DNA of 64,000 nucleotides from Pseudomonadota bacterium (GCA_023398955.1 JAEWRL010000033.1:22768-86767), one strand, 5' to 3'; shown: positions 26,583-35,545, counted from the first letter of the stretch. The notes: generated by a model not told the origin, from the sequence alone. Translations and numbers: made by a program.

Positions 26583-27124
26583 TCCTGCCCAGCTCCGCGT
26601 CGCCAGAGGGACCCCACAACGCAGCAAGGGTTACGGAGAGAGGCTCTCTCGAGACGCTGGTTCATCAGTCTTGCGTCCTGGCACATCCGGAACCCAGTCG
26701 GCGTGTCGCTGACTCTGGAACCTGACGACTCGCCGCAGCGCACCGAGGGCGCCAGCGCATTCGCCTCCTGTCTGACGCAAGATCTGACGCGAGACGGACG
26801 CCACCAGCGTTGACGGCTCCCTGCGAGAAGAGCACTCTGTGGTTCACCACGGCGCGGGGAACTGGCGTGGTCAGAAGCACAGCACATTCCGTTTCAGAGG
26901 AAGCATATCCTGAAGACTTGCTCGCGTTCGCGACGTGAGCTCTGCGAGGTCGTCGGTGGCAGAGTGTCCGGCACAGGGATTCTGCGCCGGTCGAGCCATG
27001 GCAGTCGTCGAGCTACTCGCTGGAGGCGCACCCAAGAAGTGCTGTGCGGGCCCTTTCCGCAGCGCCATGAGCCGGGCCTCCCCCGACACAATGTCGAGGG
27101 TCGATGAGAAAGAAGGAGAGTCAG
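26583..27124 (+). other. Intergenic stretch, no gene seen
   Basis: About 540 bases before the next lipoprotein gene. Open frames on either strand here have no recognisable domains and composition unlike real genes nearby. The last bases hold the Shine-Dalgarno AAGGAG of the next gene. Confidence 0.5.
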
Positions 27125-27958
27125 ATGCACATTCACAAGACATCCCTCGTTTGTCGTACAGGTGCTGCGTTGGGATTCGCTCTACTCGCAGGGGGCTGCG
27201 CCGTCGAAGCGATGGACGAGACCGCTGGGAATAAGGTGCAGATCGAGGACGAAGCCAGTGCCGCTGACTTCGAGTACGCCCCGGAAGACGACGGCGCTCC
27301 CGTGGAGAAGGAGGTGCTTGAGCAAGACCTCACCGCGAAAGGCTCCTGGAGCCAAGACGTGAACCGCGGAAGGGTCTTTCATGCCCAGGTCCCCGTAGCG
27401 GCGGGGCAGACGGTCACCTGCAGCACGACCCAGAACGGCGCCGCCATGGACACCGTGATGGCGCTCTTGTGGCGCTACGATGGCTACACGGGCGGCGTGT
27501 GCGATCCACAGTGTAGGCATCAGGCTCGCTTCTCCACAATGGCGATTGACGACGACAGCGGGCCAGACCTCTATTCGCAGCTCACCTGGACGAACTCCGG
27601 CAATGCCGACACCTACCAGCTGGTCGTCTGGGGCTATGGCAGCTCGCGAGGGGTGACCAATGTAACTTGCACCCGGTCGGGCGGCACCACGTTGACCTGG
27701 AACGACCAGAGCATCAATGGCGGCTCGCTGGCATACTGGGGCTGTGATCAAGGCCAGGCGCACACGACCAGCGCGGACGGCGGCGACCCCATCCTCTACG
27801 CAATCGATCCAACCGTCGGCGGCGGGAACGGGTACTGGAACGACGACGAGGTCGGCGGCTCGAGTCTGCAGTCCAAACTGACGAGCCTCTCCAACGCATC
27901 CCTGTGGTACGTCATGGGTGGTTACAGCACCGGCACCACCACCCTCCATTGCCCGTGA
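27125..27958 (+). CDS. Secreted lipoprotein, unknown function
   Basis: Product of 277 residues with a clear lipoprotein signal GFALLAGGC (Cys25). An acidic stretch (residues 30-75) is followed by a beta-rich region around residues 75-185 (GRVFHAQVPVAAGQTVTCSTTQNGAAMDTVMALL ... TYQLVVWGYGSS) that resembles pre-peptidase C-terminal type jelly-roll domains, then a Gly/Ser/Trp-rich C-terminus. Two cysteine pairs (VCDPQC; TCSTT/VTC) probably form disulfides. The start ATG 27125 is six bases after AAGGAG. No enzyme motif was recognised; adhesion or matrix function is possible but unproven. Confidence 0.7.
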   Translation: MHIHKTSLVCRTGAALGFALLAGGCAVEAMDETAGNKVQIEDEASAADFEYAPEDDGAPVEKEVLEQDLTAKGSWSQDVNRGRVFHAQVPVAAGQTVTCSTTQNGAAMDTVMALLWRYDGYTGGVCDPQCRHQARFSTMAIDDDSGPDLYSQLTWTNSGNADTYQLVVWGYGSSRGVTNVTCTRSGGTTLTWNDQSINGGSLAYWGCDQGQAHTTSADGGDPILYAIDPTVGGGNGYWNDDEVGGSSLQSKLTSLSNASLWYVMGGYSTGTTTLHCP

Positions 27959-28013
27959 GTGGGGCTCACGCCGCCGGCCCGAGCACGGCGCTCGGCTAGG
28001 CGACGTTTGGGAG

Positions 28014-28044
28014 CGAAGGTGGTGCCGTCGTAGCGCCACCTTCG
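28014..28044. terminator. Bidirectional hairpin terminator
   Basis: Twelve-bp stem (CGAAGGTGGTGC / GCGCCACCTTCG, one G-T pair) with a 7-base loop, centred between the convergent lipoprotein genes ending at 27958 and 28054. Followed by GTTTAC rather than a clean T-run. Confidence 0.7.
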
Positions 28045-28053
28045 GTTTACCCG

Positions 28054-30405
28054 CTACTGGGCGCTTAGGTAGGGGCGCACCTGTTTGGCGACGATGCGGC
28101 CGTCCCTCGTCACATCCACCTCTATATCGAGGGCCAAATCCTCGATGTCCTCGTAGACCGTCGTGGCGAAGTGGTCCTGAAGCTGGAAAAGCATGCTCGC
28201 GAGTTCGCCCACGCCCGCCTCGGACCACAGGCTCTCGCCTCCGCTTGCCAAGGAGGATGGCTGCACCAGGGTGAGCGCGCTCGGCAGGGAGTCTTCACTG
28301 CGTCGGAAGCTCAGAATCTCGGGAGTGGCCGATGGATCGGCGGGACGCGCGACGCCGATCTCCCCGGCTTGACTCACTATGCGATAAATGGGTTCGGCTG
28401 CCCTAGGCTCCAGATTCGTGAGAGCGACGGCTTCCAACTGCTCGCCAACGAAGGCTGGGTGCACGGCGAGGCCCATGAAGACGCGCCGGTGATCGATCCC
28501 GTAGTATTCCCGGTCGTCGAAGGCCCGCTCGTTCCAGAGGCTCGCCCAGACACGACGTATCGCGTGCACTGCGCTCTTTTCCTCCGTGAGATCCTCCTCC
28601 AGGTCTTCAATGATGTCGGTCAGGTAGATACGCTCGGGGTGAGCAGCAAGCTCGGCTTGGCGCCGCATCAGTTCGTCCCGGAGGTACGCCTCCTGGTCGG
28701 GTTGAAGACATGCCGAAGGTCCTGCGCTGTCCCCGTCCAGGTCATCGGCGAGACAGCCACTGCGCGAGTCATAGAGCCCTGCTCCGGACACCTCGGGAAG
28801 GTCTTCCGCATTGGTGCTGCTCCGAAAGCGCAAACGCGTCGTGAGCCCCGCCTCACCATAGCTGCTCAGCACCGCCTCCTCTAGGGCCTGGACGAAGTCG
28901 GGGAGCAACGCAGCCGAGCGCACACGGTCCCGGAGCGCGTCGAGACGACGCGCCTTGTAGGTGGCGTCTGTGCGCACGAGGGGCTCACCCAGCAGCGCCT
29001 CCACCTCCACCGCGAGCCCGCGTTCGCCCATGAAGTCCGCGTAAGCTCGGAGCGGGATCGCGAAGCCCTCGACGCGGCTGTCCGGGGGCAAGACGCGAGT
29101 GAGCTCTCCAAGATTGCTTGCCTTGCTTCCAAACGCACCTGCGTCGGAGGCGCGTAGGTCGTCGAACGGCGTGAGGGCGTCGCGCTCGAGATCGAGGGGC
29201 GGCTCTCCGATCTCGGGTTGGCGCTCTCGCCAGAACGCTTCGGCCTCATCGAGGCGAGCCGGCTCGATCTCGACGCTCGTTCCCTCGGCGATGATACGAA
29301 CCAGGCTCCCGGTCAGCGCCGAGAGCGCCACGTTGCTCGAGATGGCGGGAACGGATGCGCTCGGGACACCCTTCTCTCGCAGCCTCAAGTTGACATGGCT
29401 CGCCTGACTCTGCGGGTTCTCCGTAACGAGCCCGGCGACCAGACCCAGGTCGTTCGGCGCCGTCTCTGTGACGAGCACGTCACGCGGTCCGATCCCGTCC
29501 AGACCCGCTCCCTGCGTGAGGAGCTTCAAGTACCCATAGCCCTCTCCCTCGCTGTAGGTCTCCGCGACGAGCCCTGAGCGCAGCGCTGCCGGCTCGATCA
29601 CGGCCACCCCAGCCGCTCGGAGCTCGTCGGCCATACCCTCCACAGCCTGGGCCTGAGCGGCGCCGTCCGGCATGAAGACGAGCCAGTCGGCAGCGAAGCC
29701 GATGCAGTCCTTGAGACGCTGATCCGCCTCGACGACATCCTGCACGGTGAGAAGCTCACTCGGCGACGACTCGCTGTAGACGACATAGGCGAGAACACCG
29801 AGATTGCCGCTGACGGGGTGCTGGGTGGCGGGGGAGAGCTTCAGGCCGCCGCCCCACGCCACGCGGCTGGTGCGCCGCAGGACCATGTCGGCGTATCGCT
29901 CGGAGGCGAGAGTCGAATATTCGGGGAAGGTGCGCAGGAACTGCAGGTGGTAGGGGTACTTTGCCGTGTTCTGAAATAGGCACGATGCTCCACCGAAAAC
30001 AGCAGGCGGTTCCACGCCATCCACGATCGCGAGGTACTTCACCTCCGCTCCAGCGCCGGAGAGCGCTGCATAGTGGTCGCGCGACGGCAAGCTCGTGAGG
30101 GAGTCGACGGAGCCTATGGGTCCTGTGCCGCCGCCGGCACTCGTGCCTCCCATCGAACCGCTGACACCGGCGGCCCCCGCTGCGCTCATCCCCGCTACCC
30201 CCGCGACCCCAGCCGCGCTCGTGCCCGCAGCCGCGGAGCCACCGCCCGCACCCGCAGAGCCAGCGGCGCCCGCAGAGCAGCCGCGCCGCCCGTGACATGG
30301 TGAGACGCTCTCGTCGCCGTCCTCGCAGGCGGTCACAACGCGGGCCGTGACCAGGACGAACAGCGAGTGCATGAAAACTCGCGCGACGGTTCCCATCACG
30401 GACAC
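28054..30405 (-). CDS. Lipoprotein with PEP-synthase / glucan dikinase-like domains
   Basis: Protein of up to 783 residues. A lipoprotein signal ends at VVTAC (Cys27), then a long Gly/Ala/Ser linker to about 100. Residues 110-300 are of unknown fold. About 300-380 resembles the phosphohistidine swivel domain of PEP-utilising enzymes (SQASHVNLRLREKGVP, His337), and 424-783 the PPDK N-terminal ATP-binding domain (GSKASNLGEL; RFRSSTNAEDLPEVSGAGLYDS). His domain before ATP domain is the order of alpha-glucan water dikinases, not PEP synthase. Start GTG 30405, or ATG at 30396 or 30372. It lies 1 base after the stop of the upstream gene. An exported ATP-grasp enzyme is puzzling; activity is unproven. 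Confidence 0.82.
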   Translation of the reverse strand: MSVMGTVARVFMHSLFVLVTARVVTACEDGDESVSPCHGRRGCSAGAAGSAGAGGGSAAAGTSAAGVAGVAGMSAAGAAGVSGSMGGTSAGGGTGPIGSVDSLTSLPSRDHYAALSGAGAEVKYLAIVDGVEPPAVFGGASCLFQNTAKYPYHLQFLRTFPEYSTLASERYADMVLRRTSRVAWGGGLKLSPATQHPVSGNLGVLAYVVYSESSPSELLTVQDVVEADQRLKDCIGFAADWLVFMPDGAAQAQAVEGMADELRAAGVAVIEPAALRSGLVAETYSEGEGYGYLKLLTQGAGLDGIGPRDVLVTETAPNDLGLVAGLVTENPQSQASHVNLRLREKGVPSASVPAISSNVALSALTGSLVRIIAEGTSVEIEPARLDEAEAFWRERQPEIGEPPLDLERDALTPFDDLRASDAGAFGSKASNLGELTRVLPPDSRVEGFAIPLRAYADFMGERGLAVEVEALLGEPLVRTDATYKARRLDALRDRVRSAALLPDFVQALEEAVLSSYGEAGLTTRLRFRSSTNAEDLPEVSGAGLYDSRSGCLADDLDGDSAGPSACLQPDQEAYLRDELMRRQAELAAHPERIYLTDIIEDLEEDLTEEKSAVHAIRRVWASLWNERAFDDREYYGIDHRRVFMGLAVHPAFVGEQLEAVALTNLEPRAAEPIYRIVSQAGEIGVARPADPSATPEILSFRRSEDSLPSALTLVQPSSLASGGESLWSEAGVGELASMLFQLQDHFATTVYEDIEDLALDIEVDVTRDGRIVAKQVRPYLSAQ

Positions 30406-30406
30406 C

Positions 30407-31762
30407 TCAGTCCGCTACCCGGTGTACGTACCGCACCACGGAAAGCGGCTGCAAACGGTTGAGCTCGCAGTCGACGGCATACGCATCATCCTCCGCGTAG
30501 TCGTCGAAAGGCTCGAGCCCCCCGATCTCGACCCCGCAGACTCCGCCGATCGGTTCGTCGAACAGCACGGCGAAGTAGCGCTCGAAATGGTGGTGCGTCG
30601 GGTGGTAGACGAGCTTGAAGTAGTCTTGTTGGTCGAAGGCGGTGCCTCGGAAGCTGCCGGACGCGCGCACGAATGCACCCGGCTCGGTGCCGGCAAAAGA
30701 GGACCCGATTCGCAGCTCGAGCAGCACGTTCCCCGTATCGAGCTCCACCTCGTGGAGGTGAAGGGTCGCGTTCTCATGGGTGCAGGACCCGAATAGACGG
30801 TCCACGACGCAGTCCTCGCTGGCGCCCTGGCAGAGGGTGAAGGTGGCGCTCGGCGCCGATTCGTCGAAGGCATCGGGCGCGCTGCCATCAACGAGCATAC
30901 CCGGCATCTGCCCGGCGAGAAGCCCGACACTCAGGCTCGCCTCGATGCGCCGCTCGGGATCGGGGAGGTGCTCCACGAACCGGTAGCGGTGCGTGACGAT
31001 GTCTGCATAGGTTCCGGCCTGGTACGTCATGGCGCCTGGCGCTGCGGCAACGGCCATCCCTTCCTGACCGAACGCGACGCACAGCGGCAGGCCGAGACCA
31101 GCGGTATCCGCATCCGGCAACCGGTAGCTCCCCGGGGTGACACGCAATAGGGCCTTGGCTGCGAGCTCTTCCTTCAAGGTGCGGGTCTCGTTGAACGTAG
31201 CGCAGTAGATGGCCTCATCTGTCACCTCGAGCGTATGAGGCCAGCTTGAATCCCCCGCGTAGTCGTCCGCCGAGGGGCAGTTCGTGAAGCGTTCGTCTCC
31301 ACCGTCGCCGCCAGCTCCAGCACTGCCGCTGTCCTCGCCCCCTGCGCCGGAACTGGCCCCGGCGGCGCCGCCCGAGGCCGCGCCGCCCGAAGCCGCGCCG
31401 CCTGAAGCCGCGCCGCCTGAAGCCGCGCCGCCTGCTTCAGCCCCCGCGCCGCCGTTTTCGGAGCCCGCCTCCCCCGCGCTGCCGTTCTCGGAGCCCGCCG
31501 CGTTTCCGGCGCTACCCAGTGCTCCACCGGTATGGCTACCTGCCCCGCCGTCACCAGCGCCGGCCCCTGCGCCTCCACCGCTCGAGCCACCCCCGACGCC
31601 CCCTCCTCCAGACCCGCCGCCGGTGGACGCACCGCCCACAGCGATCACACTCCCCGCAGCGCCACCTGGACCGCCGGTGTCGTCGGAATCGTCACCGCAG
31701 GCCGGCAGCAGCAGCAGGCCCATGAGCGCCGGAACCGAACCAAACCCGAAGCGATACGACAT
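30407..31762 (-). CDS. Lipoprotein with Gly/Ala/Ser tandem-repeat linker, unknown
   Basis: Product of 451 residues. Signal sequence SVPALMGLLLLPACGDD (Cys22) is followed by a very long linker (residues ~30-155) of GGxG and GGAAS repeats, encoded in part by 15-bp tandem repeats at 31365-31439. The C-terminal ~290 residues are a globular domain with several cysteines (FTNCPSADDY; SEDCVVDRLFGSC; GGVCGVEIGG) and a Tyr/His-rich strand YHPTHHHFERYFAVLF. No family recognised. ATG 31762 follows AAGGAG at 6 bases, and a sigma-54-type promoter sits upstream at 31800-31815. It forms an operon with the dikinase-like lipoprotein. Confidence 0.8.
   Translation of the reverse strand: MSYRFGFGSVPALMGLLLLPACGDDSDDTGGPGGAAGSVIAVGGASTGGGSGGGGVGGGSSGGGAGAGAGDGGAGSHTGGALGSAGNAAGSENGSAGEAGSENGGAGAEAGGAASGGAASGGAASGGAASGGAAGASSGAGGEDSGSAGAGGDGGDERFTNCPSADDYAGDSSWPHTLEVTDEAIYCATFNETRTLKEELAAKALLRVTPGSYRLPDADTAGLGLPLCVAFGQEGMAVAAAPGAMTYQAGTYADIVTHRYRFVEHLPDPERRIEASLSVGLLAGQMPGMLVDGSAPDAFDESAPSATFTLCQGASEDCVVDRLFGSCTHENATLHLHEVELDTGNVLLELRIGSSFAGTEPGAFVRASGSFRGTAFDQQDYFKLVYHPTHHHFERYFAVLFDEPIGGVCGVEIGGLEPFDDYAEDDAYAVDCELNRLQPLSVVRYVHRVAD
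31365..31439 (-). repeat. 15-bp tandem repeat in lipoprotein linker
   Basis: Five consecutive 15-base units beginning GCGCCGCC(C/T)GA(A/G)GCC on the plus strand, the last one partly diverged, encode repeated Gly-Gly-Ala-Ala-Ser on the minus strand. Copy number could vary between strains without a frameshift. Confidence 0.8.
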
Positions 31763-31799
31763 CTGTTTCTCCTTCTCGCTTGAAGAGCGCCATCTGATC

Positions 31800-31815
31800 G
31801 CAACCTTGGTGCCAA
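31800..31815 (-). promoter_or_regulatory. Sigma-54 type promoter
   Basis: On the minus strand TTGGCACCAAGGTTGC matches the -24/-12 consensus TGGCACG-N4-TTGC at all but one position, with GG and GC exactly 10 bases apart. The predicted start would lie about 25 bases upstream of the ATG at 31762. It should put the two-lipoprotein operon under an enhancer-binding protein, as is common for developmental genes in myxobacteria. Confidence 0.72.
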
Positions 31816-32026
31816 GTCTAGCGTGCAAGGGGCCGGAATACTGACCCCCGCGGCGGTCCGCCTTCGCGGCCCCGAGCTCCCCTGCTTCAACACTTGCAGA
31901 GCAGGCGCCAGACGCACTCGCCCAGCGACATTCCTGTCCCGAGGTGTGCCACGTCGTGGCCTTGGAGAGACCCACCAGCGCAGCAGCATGCCATCCGCGG
32001 TTCTATTCGCGCTGTCGCGCCGGTGC

Positions 32027-32911
32027 TCAGGCCCCCCGGTACGCCTCTGCGAAGGTATCAGCGAAGCGTTCGACCGGGGTGGGCGTTTGGACCACGGGCG
32101 TCCCCTCCTCTGGTGCCAACAGACCGCGGGCCGCGCCTTGGTAGAGCTCTATGTAGAGCTTGGCCAGCTCAGCAGGCACACCCCCGGCGACCATGCCGCG
32201 CTGGGCATCCTCGTAGGAGAGCTGGGTGAAGGGGAGGTCCGGCTTACCGATGGCCTTGCCGATGATGGCAGTCAGCTCTCCGAAGGTGACGGGACGCGGC
32301 CCAACGAGATTCACGACTTCGAAACCCTGGAAGTCGAGGGATCCCAAACGCTGCGCCGCGTAGGCGCCAATGTCCGCAGCAGCGATGAGTGACAGGGGCG
32401 CGTCCGCCGGGCCTGGAGCCGCGAGGACCCCCTGCTCCTTCACCGCGCCCACGTCCGTCAGGAAGTTCTCCATGAAGTAGCCCGCGCGAATGGCAAGCAC
32501 CTCCACGCTTTCGAGCGCGCGCAAGGTCTTCTCGAGCTGGTAGAGCCCGACGATCGGCCCCGTGCCTTGGGAATGCTGAGCGCCAAGGCTGCTGAGCATG
32601 ACCACGCGCGGGCAGCCGGACGCCTCGACGGCGTCGCCGATGATACGAGCGACGCGATCCTGGTAGGCGCGGAAATCGGCTGCCGCGAAGTTGGGCGGGA
32701 TGAGCACATAGGCTGCCTCCGCTCCCTCGAGGGCGCGACGCACAGAGGCGCCGTCCTCCAGATCTGCCTCCACCGCCTGAGCCCCGTGCTTCTCCAATGA
32801 AGCCAAGCGCTGCCGACTCCGCCCGACGACGCGCAGCCTCGAGCCTTTGCCCAGAAGCTCCCGCGCTGCGACGCTCCCCGTATTCCCCGTTGCGCCGAAG
32901 ATGACGATCAT
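32027..32911 (-). CDS. NmrA-like NAD(P)-binding protein
   Basis: Atypical short-chain dehydrogenase of 294 residues. The N-terminal dinucleotide-binding motif is IVIFGATGNTGSVAAREL; further landmarks are VVGRSRQRLASL, AYVLIPPNF and VVMLSSLGAQHSQGTGPI, then a C-terminal substrate domain. Members act as NADP(H) sensors or quinone oxidoreductases; the missing canonical YxxxK suggests a non-SDR catalytic role. ATG 32911 follows AAGGAG by 5 bases. It sits 138 bases downstream of the fatty-acid hydroxylase gene and may be in the same transcript. Confidence 0.85.
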   Translation of the reverse strand: MIVIFGATGNTGSVAARELLGKGSRLRVVGRSRQRLASLEKHGAQAVEADLEDGASVRRALEGAEAAYVLIPPNFAAADFRAYQDRVARIIGDAVEASGCPRVVMLSSLGAQHSQGTGPIVGLYQLEKTLRALESVEVLAIRAGYFMENFLTDVGAVKEQGVLAAPGPADAPLSLIAAADIGAYAAQRLGSLDFQGFEVVNLVGPRPVTFGELTAIIGKAIGKPDLPFTQLSYEDAQRGMVAGGVPAELAKLYIELYQGAARGLLAPEEGTPVVQTPTPVERFADTFAEAYRGA

Positions 32912-33048
32912 GGTTTCTCCTTTCCGAGCGGTAGAAGCACCGCCGTCGTAGACCTGGCGCGGAGCAGGCTGAAGAGCAAGGGGGGGACGGCGGAGAGCCC
33001 ACCAACGGCCCACAGGACCGTCCAGGGCAGGGCGCGGCTCTGGACGTC
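32908..33048 (-). other. Short hydrophobic open segment between two genes
   Basis: Directly after the TAG of the fatty-acid hydroxylase gene the same frame continues open for about 46 codons, ending at a TGA overlapping the next ATG. It encodes a hydrophobic helix-like stretch (LPWTVLWAVGGLSAVPPLLF) with no start codon in a sensible place. It could be the remnant of a small membrane protein gene or chance. Confidence 0.25.
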
Positions 33049-33663
33049 CTAGCGAAGGGCGCGGCTGCCAACGGTCCCGAACACGCGGTCCCAAACCATA
33101 TTCGAGACAGCGAAACGAGAGGTCGTGTCCGCGAAATGGTGCAGCATGTGGTTCTTCTTCAAGCGAAGACCATAACGCGATTTCGGGCTGGCGTGATGGA
33201 TATAGTAGTGCGTCACGTCGTAGAAAACGTAGCCAAGAACGAAGCCGGCGTGCCACGCCCAAACGTAGGTGGCGCCGAGCACCGGGTAGAACAGCGCGAG
33301 AAAGGCGAAGTAGAGCACGATGCTCACCCCCGGGGGCATTACGAGCCGGTACTTGTCCTTGGGCCAGCGATGGTGCACCCCATGGACGAAGAAATGCATC
33401 CTCTCACCAAGTCGCCCGGGAGGCTGCCAGTGGAAGAACGTTCGGTGCAGCCAATACTCGGTCAGCGTCCACGCGACGAAGCCGACGCCCGCCACCACGA
33501 GCGTCAGCAGCCAACCTGCCCCGCTCCTCGAAGCGCTATGCCACAGCATGAAGGCGCAAACGGGCACCCACAACACGGGCACGGTCGCCCAGTGGGTCCG
33601 GGACATAAGGTCGAGAAAATCGTTCTTGAAGACCCGTGGGGAGTCGGGGGTGGCGCGTTGCAC
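33049..33663 (-). CDS. Fatty acid hydroxylase / sterol desaturase family protein
   Basis: Membrane protein of about 204 residues with the histidine clusters of the fatty acid hydroxylase superfamily: HRTFFH, HGVHH, a lone H in the HYYIHHASPKSRYG segment, and HMLHHF. These bind a diiron centre that hydroxylates acyl chains, most like 2-hydroxylases of sphingolipid or fatty acid 2-hydroxylase type (VFKNDFLDLMSRTHW start). Hydrophobic helices at about 20-65 and 115-150. GTG at 33663 has GGAG upstream; ATG 33738 would add 25 unlikely residues. 2-hydroxy fatty acids are known in myxobacterial lipids, which fits. Confidence 0.88.
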   Translation of the reverse strand: MQRATPDSPRVFKNDFLDLMSRTHWATVPVLWVPVCAFMLWHSASRSGAGWLLTLVVAGVGFVAWTLTEYWLHRTFFHWQPPGRLGERMHFFVHGVHHRWPKDKYRLVMPPGVSIVLYFAFLALFYPVLGATYVWAWHAGFVLGYVFYDVTHYYIHHASPKSRYGLRLKKNHMLHHFADTTSRFAVSNMVWDRVFGTVGSRALR

Positions 33664-33768
33664 GTCTCGTCTCCGCGGTAGCGCGTGGGAACATAGGGCG
33701 ACCCGACGCGAGGGCAAGCAAGAGCGCCAAGCACGCAAGCGCTGACGGCTGCTACTGGTCCGGCCAAT

Positions 33769-34935
33769 TCACCAGCCCAAGAGCCGAGCCAAGTCCGGCA
33801 CGAAATCCTCGGCCATCTTCACATGCTCTTCCCCGGTGGGGTGAGCATCGGCCAAGTCACCTGGGTAGTAGGTCGAGGGGATGAAGACCACCTCCGGGGC
33901 GGCGAGGATTTCGACGACCTCGGCGATGTACGCTCGCAGGAGCGACTTGCGCTTCTCGCCATGGCTCTCGTCCTTGACGATGGCGCCCTCCGTCAGGACG
34001 ACCTTGGCGCGCGGATAGGTCGCGCGGATGACGCGCAGAAACTCGACGTAGGCGCCGACGAACACCTGCCGCGCTGGCGGGGCTCCCAGCTCCGCGTTGA
34101 AGTCGTTCGTGCCAAGGGAGACGAAAACGAGGTCCGGCGCGTACTCCCTGTGATCCCACACGACGGGCGCGGTTTCCTCGGGCAAGGCCAGATGGAAGAA
34201 CTGGGGCGCGTTGAGGCTATCCCCGCGGCCCTGCCAGTCCCGAACCAGCCCGCGCCCACCATAACAGACGAGATGGCACTGCGCGCCCAGCGCTCGAGCA
34301 ATGAGCATACCGTAGGATCCGTACGCGTCTGCGCCCGAGGACTGCTCGCCTGGCTGCAACGACGCCCTATCCACCCCCTCCCCACAGGTCACCGAGTCCC
34401 CGATGAAAAGCAGCCTTCGGTCCGGCCACGCCGCAGGCGCCAACACCCTCGCTTCGGCTGGAAAGACAAAGCCACGAACGGTCACGATACCCTGCCACGT
34501 CTCGGTACGCTGAACGACGTCGACCGTATGTACCCCAGGGGCAAGCCCCTCGGCGAGCACATACTCTGCCTCGCCCTGCAGCAAGCGAATGACCTTCGCC
34601 GGCTTGCCGTCGGTGACCACCACCACGCGACAGTCAGAGGTCGCACAGCTTGCACGCCATGCGACCCTTGGCCCCTCGAAGGTGACACGTAGCGTAACAC
34701 CGGGATAGCCGACACGAAGGGAATCGCTTTCGCTGCGGTCCACCCTTCCCATGACTCCTACAAGCGGGTCGCTCACCGTGACGAGGCGATGACGCGAAGG
34801 GGCAGGTGCCATGGTACCCTCCCTGACTCGTCGATCAGGTGTCGCAGGAGGGCGCTTACAACCCCGGACACAGCCCGCAATGCCCAACGCTGCAGAGAGA
34901 AACAGGACGGCGGTATTCGTTGTCAGCAGCACCAT
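33769..34935 (-). CDS. SGNH-hydrolase lipoprotein, CE2-like esterase
   Basis: Product of 388 residues. Lipoprotein signal LFLSAALGIAGC (Cys22). Residues 50-165 form a beta-sandwich N-terminal domain, and 170-388 an SGNH hydrolase domain: nucleophile Ser181 in LLFIGDSVTCGEG, the GTND block, and a catalytic His in DAHPTGEEH (residue ~365). The two-domain layout is that of family CE2 acetyl esterases acting on plant polysaccharides. ATG 34935 gives the signal; longer frames upstream are not conserved. Probably outer-membrane anchored and degrading O-acetylated glycans. Single gene. Confidence 0.85.
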   Translation of the reverse strand: MVLLTTNTAVLFLSAALGIAGCVRGCKRPPATPDRRVREGTMAPAPSRHRLVTVSDPLVGVMGRVDRSESDSLRVGYPGVTLRVTFEGPRVAWRASCATSDCRVVVVTDGKPAKVIRLLQGEAEYVLAEGLAPGVHTVDVVQRTETWQGIVTVRGFVFPAEARVLAPAAWPDRRLLFIGDSVTCGEGVDRASLQPGEQSSGADAYGSYGMLIARALGAQCHLVCYGGRGLVRDWQGRGDSLNAPQFFHLALPEETAPVVWDHREYAPDLVFVSLGTNDFNAELGAPPARQVFVGAYVEFLRVIRATYPRAKVVLTEGAIVKDESHGEKRKSLLRAYIAEVVEILAAPEVVFIPSTYYPGDLADAHPTGEEHVKMAEDFVPDLARLLGW

Positions 34936-35065
34936 CTCGACGTGCGAGGATAGCGGCGGCAGCGGCGGGATGAAACGAGTTTCAGGTCCCCTGCGCAGTT
35001 CCGGTATGCGCGAAGGGTGCGCGGGAAACGGAAGGGCTCGGCTGACCTCAGCGCATCCGGGGCCG

Positions 35066-35545
35066 CTATTCCGCTCTTTGACTCGGCCCGCGTTGGGCGA
35101 AGACCACGACACGCAATACCGCGTAGGTCTCCCCAACCAAGATGGCCTCCGTCAACACCTTGGCGAGCAGCAGCTGGGAGTCCAAGGCGTGGTAGAGGGC
35201 GTACAAAACCCACGGCGCCACCAAGACGTTCAGGATGGCGAGCGCCACGTAGCTGGAGGTCTGTCCTCTCAGTGCTCTGGCCCCGCCTGGCGCGGTAGGA
35301 AACGTAATCCACCGATGGGCGAGGAAACCGACGCAGGCCCCCACGATACGCCCGCTCGCCTCCGCGAGCCGCACGTCCCAGCCGAAGCCGCGCGCGGCGA
35401 CGAACACAATGACAGTACCAAGCAGGAACAGAGCAAAACCCACGCACAGGTAGCGCATCCCGGAGAACCGCCAGAGGCGCCGAGGAAGAGCGAGCGCCGC
35501 CAGCGGCTCGCAGCAACCGGCTCTCGTCACGTCGTCAGAACCCAT
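35066..35545 (-). CDS. GtrA-like membrane protein
   Basis: About 159 residues with four predicted helices and the GtrA-family pattern: MRYLCVGFALFLLGTVIVF, GRIVGACVGFLAHRWITF (conserved N/H-R-x-W-x-F), then ALAILNVLVAPWVLYAL and AILVGETYAVLRVVVF. GtrA-type proteins flip or carry lipid-linked sugars across the inner membrane. ATG at 35545 overlaps the end of the preceding transferase gene by 11 bases. It is the last gene of the three-gene glycosylation operon with a GT2 enzyme and a polytopic transferase. Confidence 0.83.
   Translation of the reverse strand: MGSDDVTRAGCCEPLAALALPRRLWRFSGMRYLCVGFALFLLGTVIVFVAARGFGWDVRLAEASGRIVGACVGFLAHRWITFPTAPGGARALRGQTSSYVALAILNVLVAPWVLYALYHALDSQLLLAKVLTEAILVGETYAVLRVVVFAQRGPSQRAE

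Noticed and set aside
26222..27143. Minus-strand frames in the 26.6-27.1 kb gap
   Set aside because: Overlap the P-loop gene or are composed of Ser/Arg/Pro runs with no hydrophobic core.
27182..28228. 348-codon minus-strand frame across the lipoprotein gene
   Set aside because: Antisense to a protein with a clear signal peptide and ribosome site; product lacks features.
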